From Opisthorchis felineus (Eukaryota > Platyhelminthes > Trematoda > Opisthorchiida > Opisthorchiidae), in NCBI GenBank assembly GCA_004794785.1, contig SJOL01008492.1, positions 623,480-687,479 of the forward strand: 64,000 nt of DNA, written 5' to 3'. This document shows positions 38,201 through 50,200 of this stretch, in pieces. The position numbers and the translations under genes are program-made. The number at the start of each line of letters is the position of its first letter. Position 1 is the first letter of the stretch. The notes beneath the pieces were generated by a model that saw nothing but the letters and a program-made list of their open reading frames with translations, did not search any database and was not told the origin of the DNA.

Positions 38201-41200
38201 TAACTCCCCGAACACGCAGCTACCTCTGCTGAACCCTAGCACAGGGCTTCCTTGACGAAAAAATGACAGATAAGGGATGGATGAAACGTCATTCGCAACT
38301 CTCACACCATTAATGAATGCTGAAATTCATTGCAAGCACTGAAAAAGGCATCTACTGGTACTAGTAAAACATAATCATGTATATCTATGTGTATTGTTTG
38401 ATAAAAAAGCGTACGTCGAGCTTCATCGTACTGAGGATTATGTCGTACGAAAGTCACTAGACAAGACTGAAACCCTTACATTGACTTACATTGGACTTGG
38501 GTGCAGACCCAGAAAATCCACTTAAATGTGACAGTGGTTGTTAAATGCATTCAGGTTCGGACATGATCACAATTTAAAGCTGTTACTAAGCGAATGCAAT
38601 TAATTTCATACCTAAAAAACCATATTTCAGTGATGTGTGATGAGTTAAAAATGTAAGTTATCCGTTCAGCAGTCGGCAAAAAAGCCAATGGATAGTTAAT
38701 ATGGCTGATTGAAAGAAGCATAATTTTTTCCTTACTTCATTTTCTTTTTATTCGACTAGGCCTCACATTGGACAACATACGTTGCAATGTTTTGTTCTTT
38801 TACTAAATACAAAACTAGCTTAATACTGTCAATGCAGTCAAATGCAATGAGAAAGACAGTGGTACACTGATTTGTGAAGAAACAAAGGTCTTATTACGGT
38901 TACCCAATTAGACAAGTTCGATGTCTCTCCAGCAAAACTGCAGCTTTCCAGGCGGTCGCTTTATCAGAACACAGTGTTGCAAGGAAGATGGTGGGTAACT
39001 GCTTCAACTTTATTAAATCACTGCCAGTAGAAACTCCCACCGGGACGGTAACTACCAAAAAATATCCGTTCAAAATCCTAAACAACAGCTTCCAGGAAAG
39101 CATCACTATCTAGGAGGACTCACCATGAAGTTGTCAGTGCTATTCTCCTGAAACAGCTCTTTCTCATCACCTGTCTGTCCAATTAAAATAGGACCAGAGT
39201 TGGACTGGAAGCCGTACACTACTAGCAGAACACTGCAGTTTTTCGCGGTATAAACGGTCGTAATGGACACCTTCCAGTCATTTGCTGTAAACAGAAACAG
39301 AGCAAGTTTAGTCTATGATAACACATCACGTGCTTTTCTACACCTGAATGCACCTCATAAACACACTAAGGGTTGTTTGAAGAGTTTCATCTTGTTGAAC
39401 CATTTTTATAAGCACGGTTGAAAGAAAAATGTTGTAAACTCGATCGCAAATTTACTAACGGTGTTCGTGGTGACTCTGTTCCGATAAGTTGGGTATTTTC
39501 AGCGCCCAACACATCAGCGTGAGCAAGGCACGGGCCTTTGTTATTGGCAGGCATATTCCTAAGACGATAAACTCTTTAGATAATCGTGACAAGACTTACA
39601 CTCTGTATAAAATATTATGCACGAACAAGACATCCAAATTCTTGGATCTCTGCTGCAAGAATTTAAAACACCATGTTTCTTTGATTAGTTTGATATACAC
39701 ACAGCGAACAACACTTCAAACTGGTCAACAGAACCTAGAGTTTGAAATCCCTACTTCCATCTTATAGATCTCAGGATATGGACTGCTTGTGTCCAAACGA
39801 CCATGCATTTCTCATACAGGTGCTTTGAAAACCGACGCTGGCCAACTAAACGAAACTCAATCACGATTTATGACACTGATACAACAAGTATCGCTTGTGT
39901 GCCAGGTCAAATTTACGAGCTCTAGCATTATACTGGTTAAACATACTCACAAACATTCGTTCTATATCGAAACGCTGAGCCTGTATGTGGGTGTAATGAA
40001 GATGCAATAAGCATTTCAAACCACATCAGTTCAGTTTGGTGTTCAAGTACGTGATAGTGGTGAAGGTACACAAACGTAGTTACATAAACGTGCACAGTTG
40101 ACTTACGCGACATATCTTTTAGATTGGCTACTTGAGCAGAATCTGGAGTGGCATCTAGATCCTCCTCATTCACGATTGAAGAAATTGCTGATTCAGTCAT
40201 TTGCAAGGGCCACGAGCCCTTCACAGAGTCTTCGGTTACCAATTGCTCATCTTCAGTCACGTCGGACTTTAAAGGGACGTTCTTTTGAGCTTTCTTCACT
40301 GTTGGCGCGTCTGACGTTGGTTTGTGAATTCCGTCTGGAGAAAATTATAACGTGCAACGTAGTACGTATTACTATTCGTTATCCACTAGAATTCATAACT
40401 ATGAGATTTCGGTCAAAAAATTACTCAAGGAAAATGTATCTGTCTAAAAATTCCTGGAAGGGGAGTTGTAAGGATTAACATAATGACAGTAGTATGATAA
40501 CGGTATCGATTCGGGAGTACATGGGTTCTTTCCAAGGATAACCATGCGTTGCTTAGTCTAATCCCGGTGGTGTTAGTTCAAACACACTAGATTAGATACA
40601 CTTCACTTGAAGACGCTGTTCGTATACATGTTGTTGGTGTACAGACTTGTCATCAAGGCAAATTGTTTAGCTTATACTGATATGGCAAAATGGCGACCAT
40701 ATCTCCTGATTTCTTCTCGTGCAGTGGCTTCGCGAAGAACCGTGGTTGCAAGTTATCACCCATCGACAGCAGAAACTGACCAAGTAAGTTTACTCAGGCC
40801 CAGAAAGTGAATGAAGGACTAAAGAAAAGATCATTGACATGAAGGTCAAATACTCATCAGGGTGAAACAGCAGCCTGTCAATTCTGTAGACATAACTGTT
40901 CTAGTCTGCGGTTGGTAATAGTATGGATTAAAGGAACCAGAAACTTCCAATTGCCTTGGCATCAGCAGTAATTCTACAATCGAAGAACAGGGACTAATTA
41001 GGATCTCTGATTGGTAATTGTGTTTAGAGGAGGCTTAGAACTTCCAAAATGGACGACATTTGCTCAGATTTCTAACGCCAGGTAATCTCAATACAGGCAT
41101 ACATAGACTAAACGAGTGTGCTGCCTAGTTCCCTCCGCGGACGATGATGTACTGTTCAGCTGAACTCTAGTTAGGTGGATACACTTCACTTGAATACACC

Positions 41201-44200
41201 CAACTGTTTGCGTTGATTTCTTACAGGAATCAAAATGTCCAAAATTTACTTTACTTCAGACTGTTGTTAAGCAGTATTATTTTTCCGTGCTCATCGACAC
41301 ACCGTTGTTCCTGTCCCCTCACTCTGCCCAATATGAACTTCTAGTATTGATTTATACAACAGGCAGTGAAATCGAAGCACAAGATGATGATTACGATAGT
41401 CACGACGATCGGACAACTGCACCCAAGAGGCTGTGACTGATTTGATGACAGCAACCAGCATAGAAAATAGCTGGTAGTTAGAAAAAGGAAGCTGCTTCTG
41501 AATTTATTACCCATCCGGACAGTCAAGTCAAGAAACTGCAGCTGAAGGATACTCGAAATGACCTGACTAAGCAACCCAAACAGACGAAAGGTGAAGAAGG
41601 AAAAGTGAGTAGATCGAGGAACTTGCTGGTCGGTGAGGGCTCAAAGTACTTTACGACTGAGTGAAAGCCATCTATGGACTGAGTATGAAACCGATCAGAA
41701 CCCTCCAGGAAGCTGACAGGGGCCGAAGTGGACGTTAACTGAAGAAACATCGCATATATGTTGCAAGCACTTCAACAAACTGTCAAAACAACACACAAGC
41801 GTCGAATGGAATGCTGTGATTAGACTGCCTCAAAGAGAGATGGAACCACTCCTGTACTTTCCTCTGACTATAAAAGGGATAAGTCAGGCGAACCTGCAGC
41901 TGCTGGATAGCGAAGCAGCTGGAGAGGCCATGTCTGCAGCACAAGTAATGTGATTCAACTCTCGGCATTGAACTTCCCCAACTGACCAATATGATCTCGT
42001 AGAAGGAGGAAGTCCCACCTAAATTCAGGGAAAAGGAAACAATATTCCGTCTGACAACTACAGAGGCTCATTCTACTAAGCTGAGAGGGCTAGCTTCTGG
42101 CACGAGTGCCAATCGGGCGGCTGACGGCTGAAGTGACCGACACACAAGTCTCCGAAGAACGAGAGGTAGTTGAGATCTCCTGTTGTCAAGGCTGGTGCGG
42201 CTCCCGGCAAACTCTAGACTCAGGTGTGAGGGAACCGGAGTCTGTGAATGGAGACTAAGCTGCACGTCCACAAGGCAATGTTACTGTCTGTCCTCCCGTA
42301 TGGCAATGAAACACCGACCATGTACTGACACAACCAGGTACTTGAGCAGCTTGTTGGTCGTTGATCTGTTTGCCGAGCTTGGCAGCTTTCACATGCGATG
42401 CTTGGGGTGGATGGTAGAAGTACACTGAACTGAACGAGCTCGAGACAGAGGTTCTCCAAAGCGTGAGTTGTGATGAAATGGAGGCCACTGTCTCGTTCAA
42501 CCGCTTGTGGTATATAGGACGCGTTTGCCTCATGGACGGCGAAAGGATTCCAAGGCAGCTCTTTTGTGGTGAGCTGAATATGACGAAATGGAAACCTGCA
42601 GATAAGAGTTTCGAAATTTGAATACTTTGTTCGGAAGTCCAAGAGATGCTGACGTAGATCTCGTGAAGTGGGAAGTGAAAACACGAAACAGGGTGGATAG
42701 AAACAATATGAACTGGAGTTCGTCTGTTCAGCGACCGCCAGCTTCGAGCCAGAGGGCTGAAGCGTGCAAGACACAAAATATCTTCAGAAATATTGAACTT
42801 AGACACCGAACAAAGTGGATCTGCATCAACTGCTGCCGTGTTTGTGCTTGTCACATTAGAATGACCAGCCACCAGATGACACATCGGTTCGTCAGCGAAA
42901 CGGTGAATAATGTAAGTTTATCACATTCGTCTTAGCTTTCATAAGTTATCAGTTAGTTAAACCTAGAACCCACTCCATATACGTTGCATTAAATTGTGTG
43001 TGATCTAGTGCATCCCATCGTATTTACCTTATACATATTTTGTGTGTCTTTCCACTGAAGACTGCAGGCACTCCAGAGTGTAAAGCATACTCGAGTGCTC
43101 TAGCTGACTGTGTGATTATCATTGTTTAACCGTAGCTGATCTATGGCCAGTACTGACTAGCCATATATGTTTGGCTAGAACATGTCTCCTGAGTGGTGCG
43201 GACTACCAGATGTTACTTTGCGTGAATCGTAGGGCTCAACTTTCAAGTTGTACACAAGTGAATTGGCTACTATAGGCCATCAGTTAGCATGCTGATGGCT
43301 TTAGAACTGTCCCTCCTCTCCTCTCACCTGTCTTGTCCCCTCGAGTTTACACCGGGTACCGGACGGTCAGGTGGATGCAAATGCGGCTCAGTGCAAACCG
43401 CACGTGGCATTGCCTATTGATTTACGTGTCCACCAACGTAGTTCAATATAACAGGCCGAACCGGAAACGGATGCCAGTTCATGACTGTTGCCGTCACGGC
43501 TAAGTTTCGTTGGCTGAAGTTCGTTTCACCTGAAATCGAACACGGGTTGTCAGGATGGATTTTCAGCAAGCTACCAACTCGGCTACTAACCAAATGACCA
43601 AAGTCACTTCGCTCAGCACGTGTTCACGGTCGTCCGACCCAGGATATGTTTAAGTTCGTTCCACACTGCGTAATATTCCCGCCTGACGTTTGTCTTCTTG
43701 ACTCCACGCATACTTAAACTGACGCCTTGGAACAGTGATAGTTTGGTACTGTGATGTTTCGAAACTGTGACGTTTTCGAATAGCGCGTTATGCACCTGCT
43801 GACTACCCTTTGCTCGTAATCCCTTTTGCCTGTTCGGTATTTTTACGTGCATTCCTAACCGTTTACTTGCCCCATCCTAGTAGTCTGACGATCCTCACAG
43901 ACCTTTTGCGTTCTCTGCTCACTCCGTGTGCCATTTTGGCTGTTCCGTAAGCTCATTTGAATGAACCGACTTATAACCTAAATTCTCACACAAGAGCCAC
44001 CACAGTGACGGTTATGTCTTTTCATTATAGCCCTTCAAATTGCCACAGTTCGCTATAATTGACCAATTATTCTTGTTTATGCCGTACCTGATGTGATTTG
44101 TTTTTCAACCGGACCCGTGGGTCATCCTGAACCATCTGCTGTTTGGCGCAGTCCTGTTGTCCACGTCAATACTGATGTATCCACGACAGAGTGTCTCTAC

Positions 44201-47200
44201 CGTTCTATTTTCTAACTTCAGGTCTATTTGAGGTCGACCAGAATCGAAAGCTGGGCCTGTGGGATGCGTTATACTGACCCCGATTCCACAGCGTGTTTAT
44301 AGGAGAAACTGTGGCAGCGTTTGCTATGCTGTCGTTTAGTGAACGAAGTTCAACCCTTGTGGCCTTATTGAACGGAGATAGCCATTCTGCAAGGAATAAT
44401 TTGGTTTGATTCTCGTGAACATTTTCCACAGAAAGAAGAGAGAAAATGAGTCACAGTAGCACACGTATGTGTAATTTACCGTATAGATATCATGAACAAA
44501 TTTGCAGAACGAAGGATGGGCAAATACAGTAAAAGTAGCGATAGCTACTGTGACTAGTGGTGCATACGACTTAGAGATGGTCTTCCTGGGCAGCGATAAA
44601 GATGTCAATCGACCCAGAAGTTGATTTAACTAAGGACATGACTGACAAACACATCTGCTCTTTTCCATCAGTCAGACACTTCCCCTGGAACTTGAAGAAG
44701 TTTTACTAGACAAAGCTTAGCCTCTAATCGGAAGGAAAGCACAGGTGATCCTTCTTGGAGAGTGGCATTTATAGAGTCCAGTTTACCAAAGACAATACTT
44801 CCAAATTAGTATCTTTGTGTTTCTCTTTGTCATGATTTTTGGTGGATTTTTCACATGTTTTACAATAATTCCAGCACCAAGTTCTTTGCAAGAAGAACAC
44901 ACTGATGATGCATTCTTGTGCATTGAACAGGAAACTCAAACACATATTTATTTTTATCGTTCAGAATCCGACTGTGATTCACTTAAGCATGGTAAAATGA
45001 TATTTTGCCTACCCCATATTTACAAAATATGCAAAGTCGACTATGCCGGTGAATATATATTCCGAGAGAGCCTTCAGTCACATGCACTAAATCGTCATTG
45101 AGATCAAAACGCAGTCGACAGGCACGGACGTTCCATCAAACTAGATTTAGCCAGAAGTGCGCCTAAGTATATAAATACGGAGACCGGTTTTAGGGCAGGT
45201 GACACACATCACGCATATGACAAAGACACCAGATGAGCTCTGAGGTTTGTACATACGAACGTAACTCGGTGAGGAACAAAAGCATCTCACAGAGTTACGC
45301 TATAGACTGCTACCTGATTATAGTTTTCTGTCACAGTGGACCAATCCACAGACCCATTGTGGATGACAGATATCGACCTGGTGAATGAAGCAATCGGACC
45401 ACGTTTTGGTATGGCCTAATCTCAAGGTGGCGATGAAAAATAAAAAAATAAAACTTGAGTTTGAAAGGTAACAGAATAGCTGGCTGGCAATCTTTGGCCG
45501 GTTAAACCTTTGGAAGCACAGATCACGCTCTGAGGTGACCAATGGATGGAAGAAAGTCTATATCACACCAGTCGTGTCCATTCATCCTTACATGGGTCAA
45601 TATGGCACTCACACGGTAATAAAACTGTAGAGCGTTCTCCATTATTATACAGATTGAGAGCTGATTTCTCGCTTAAAATAGTGCATTCGAATTTTGCCAA
45701 GTCTTCCAGACTAGTGTGGCTTCATAAATCACTCGACTAAGTCACCGCATACAAATGGTTAAGTGCTGACTTTGACTCTGCACATCAACTGCTCACATGT
45801 TATCACTTCGGGGTAGAAGCGAGTGTGGTCCGTGTCCGAAGGTGCGAACAGACCGACTTCACCGTCTTCTTCCATTCCAACCAACGCTGACGGACTGGAA
45901 CTGGGCGAGAGTTGAATATACCCTTTGGATCGCTGACGCATAATGTGAAACAGACAATCCGTTCCTCCACTACCCTATAATTGGTCGATTAGGAAAACGC
46001 GAAAAGCTGTTAAGTGTGGCATCTAATGGTAAAATAATATAACTTTACACAAACAAATATGGAACACGCTCTTTTTCAAGAAAACAAAACAAAAACAAAC
46101 AAAGCAAGTCAAAAGTCCAAACTAGTTTGGGTTTGTTCACTCAGTGCGTTGATTTTGGGTTAGACAAGGCAAATGTACGCGGTAAAGGCAAAAGCATTTG
46201 AAATCCAACTCCAGAAAGGTTGAAGAATCGACGTTACGCAAAGTTCAGTGGCCGTAGGCAACCTCAGCTGGAAGTAGTCACATAGGGATCAGCTTGCCAA
46301 ACTTACAATAGTGACTTTGAGAAGAGGATAGCCGGCAGATTGGATAAATAGTTACAGGAGGTGCCAGGGCAACAATAATACTGAAACGGTCTCTTTGAAT
46401 CCGTTAGGTCGGAATCGACCGTCCGGTATCTACTGCACTTAGGAACTAGTGCCCTATGGCCTATTCATTACTTGTTAGTTTATACAAAAAGCTTCGAAAT
46501 CGTGCCTACAACTATACGCGCTAGTCAGTTTTCGTTCAAATAAAAGGGCTACCAGAGAAGTTTCCACTATTTTTACACCCACTGTGCAGCTTTGAGTAGA
46601 CTTCGACTGCTTCTACCACCGTTTAAGGTGGACTTAGGACACGACAGCGCAAAAGACCTTAATATTCGTTGTTTGAACAGTGATTTCAGTTCCGTCGATC
46701 GTCTCTTACCGATTTGACTTCCGTTTCCCACAGAATCCCGAATTTCCAGTAAATCTGACCTCACTCAGCTCCACTTTCTTAATTACTCTAACCATCACTG
46801 CTTCCATTTCAAAGAGGCTGTTTGTGCCGAAACCGATTCCAACTCTCAACTACTTCTATGCCCTTCTACGATGACCATTCAGAAGATTGTTAACTGGGAA
46901 CTTTTCCTCAAAATCTAACAAGCAATTTGATGTTTTCCTCATAGAAGTTATAAATTTAAGCTCCTCACTAGCGGGACTCAACTGTGAAGCTAACTTGTAG
47001 TCAGACCACCCCGTTGCGCAGTGCGGCGCGTTAATTTCAGCACTCACAACCGGAGCTGGTCCGCTCATTTAATGCAAACCGACTTAGCAGCCGTGAGGAA
47101 GTTCGCCTTAGTTACCAACACCCCGTTGGTTACTTTCATGGGACCTCTGCTCTGCACATGACCACCCTTACTGGTTCATAAAATATCGGCTCATTCGTCC

Positions 47201-50200
47201 CACTTGGTCCTCCGATCATTTGCTATCCCCTTGCGTCTATTCGCTTTTGTTCATTTTAACCATCACCTCATGCACTTTCATCGACCAGAACATTAAATGT
47301 TCGCCTTCTGTCCTTTATTTTCGGGGCGCTGTATTCCGAATGAGGCTTCGGTTTACGCACATAATATTCTTAAGGTTCTTAATGAGTTTGTTCCTCAATT
47401 CTTCAAGCCCAGCAAACCTTCCAGTCTGTAGTCGCTCATTGTAATAAAAAATTGACCGCATAAAGGCTGATGAGTGCATCCCTCTGCAAGCTTGAACTTC
47501 AACTACGTGGGTGCTTTTAATTTTTTCATTGCAACCAAGACCAACTTCCTAAGTCGTAAGGCTGACAAGCTATCTGGCGCACCTGCTGTAGGTGGATCCC
47601 TTTGGTCCCTTACCGAATCCATCTGTCAAAGTTACTCTGAAGTTTTCTTTTCTCATATTCTTGATTCCCCAAATAAACCAAAACTCTCGTGGCATCTGTT
47701 CAAGTTTACCAGTAGACTGCTATTCATTTTTCTGTACCAGTGTTAACGGCTGGCCTACTGGCCTGCTCATCACCTGGATAAACCAAAATCTTCCAACTGG
47801 AGTGCATACAAAGTTGTACACCAAAAACATCTGCAGTCGTCGATTACCTAACCCCATTCCTAAACACTGCTGTTGCGTACCCTTTGTGCAAGGTCTTACG
47901 GATAATTCGAATCCTAGGCAGAGATCTTCCCACCCGAACAAACACCACCCAGTTGTTATAATTTCTGTGTGGTTCTGAAATCCGTGCTTCCCTGATCGAC
48001 CACCAAAATGGATACAGGCACCAGCCGTGCGCGTACTGACGATATCCGAAAACGATATCCGAATGAACTTAAATGACAATTTTGTCGTTCAAACTGACCA
48101 AAAAGACAAGACAAGGCCTTGTAATGGGTTTCTCTCATTACCGGCCACTGAATGAAGATGATGTCATTATCTGGCCGTCTTTTGGGGGGAGGGCACTGTG
48201 CTCAACTAGCAAGCAGCAGAATGTAGCTGAGCTTTTCGTAATGCACTCACCTTAGCAAAGGGTGTCAGAATAATACTAAAGTCTGTATTTCACGTCATTC
48301 AGTTGTTAGTATCGAACGACCTCTTGAAGCTCCGTATTCCTGCACAGGCCGAATTAGCCGAATAGCTGACGCTAACTAAATCCTTACCATGCCAAGTGAA
48401 CAAGGTGATAATACCAGCTGACAAGTGATCTGTAGAGTGGAGTAGTTTGTACGCTCATGCAAACCATCAACGGACGCGGATGAATACCAAGCGCTGGTCA
48501 AAGCGCTGCATGCGTTAGACACAAGACGCAGAATAGATCTGGAGAATGTAGAAGTCTTAAGACTGGGACTGCGATTCACACCACAGCGGCTGATGGCCGA
48601 GGAGGTGGAAATCACCAAACATCATGGCGTGAATACAATCGAGGTTGTGAAACTTGCGAGCGTACGGAGAGCGGTCTTAGATAAGCCGAGTTGACACGTG
48701 ACGCTGTAGGGTTGTCAATATACGTAAAATTATTAGCAAAAAAGGGGGTGGAAATCCCAACCAGGCCAAAATTCACAGAAACCCTCTCCCTTACACAACT
48801 ATCGTAGCACTAGCTCATCCACACAGATAAAAAGTGTAAACGACGTTGATGAGGAATCTTCACGTGAAGCGAAGAACCAGACCCTAAGCTCGACCCAAAT
48901 ACATGCAGGTTCCCCATCGGTCTTAACACTTGCTGACCCACCCTAACAAACGAAATCCCTTAGTAGACACCAACACCGATTTAGCCTAACTTAGGCGATT
49001 GGTTCACCTTCCGTCTTAAATCTCGACCAACCACGTGACCTATTCACTTGGCCTGATACAGCTTGTGTGTCAAAAACGAAACGTTGTCCAGCAATAAATC
49101 TATCGATTGCTTCCCAAGCTTTTCCGAAAACGAGATGTTCGCTGTTTCAGATCAGAGGATGAAAAATACAGTCTTCGACAAATACACTCATTTGGAGATC
49201 AGTTTGCCTTTCGCGGAAGACGCAACTGAATCTCTCGTTTACGATATTCTTCAACTGGATGTGCTGCACAAAGGCCGCCTCATGTTTTAGTTGGTACGAC
49301 ATTTGAGATATCGCGGTATATTTCCCTAAAGAAAACTATTCACAAGGTTTTCCTCAGACTTGTGGGTAGTTTCCTTTAGACAAACACAGTGCTTTAGGGA
49401 GCCACAAAGGGATAAGAAGAAAGGTCTGCAGTCACATTTCAAATAAAGACCAATGAAGCATCGCATTTTCACCAGAGATACGGCGATACTGTTCTACATA
49501 GAAGACGAATACGACTGTCCACAGTAAGAATGAGAACGTAACAACATATTGAGTCGATACTGAGCCAGCAAGTAAAGAATGAGCAATGGGCTGCTTTACA
49601 CAAACTTGAGGGTTTTCTCTAAGTTTTCTCTAAGGTTAAGTATATTTAACATTCTTTGAGGCCAGTGAGTGAAAGAGTAGTTGATTTACACGATTACACA
49701 CAAGGACAGGTGCCTTATGAATCTCGGATGCAGTTAGGTGCACTCAGCTGCTCTATCTTGATTGGGAGCAACGAACCAGGAAATTACCATAGCATCCACT
49801 TTTCCGTTGACAACACGTAGATAATGTCCGGGCCACGCTACTGATTCGAACTGACGAATACCTTTAGAAACTTTTTGTACTCGCCAGTAGGCATCTTTGT
49901 TTCGAAGACCAGTGCCTCGAAGCTTGAATGACCATTCACTCTGGGATTGTATCTGCTGTGGATCTGACTGGTCGGTTGACTTGTCACATAACAAAGCAGC
50001 CAGAGTTTGCTGTGAACTGGTGCAAAGCCAGAGTATGGTTTCATCCCGAAGGCAGCCCTGAAAAAGAAGTGTGAAATATATATAGTACAGTATAGTATGG
50101 TATATTGTGGCATATTTTTATAGTATATTATGGCATAGTATGGTATAGTATTGTATAATATAATATAGTACCCCAGAGCTTCATGAAGTGGACAGTGCTA

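Noticed and set aside
42220..42884. Long minus-strand frames (184 and 209 codons)
   Set aside because: They are antisense shadows of the plus-strand LINE remnant, whose protein blocks are rec­ognisable in the other direction.
48376..48618. 80-codon minus-strand frame as a single exon
   Set aside because: Only the 30 bases at 48,388-48,417 have fitting splice sites and phase. The rest shows no trefoil or PLAT pattern.
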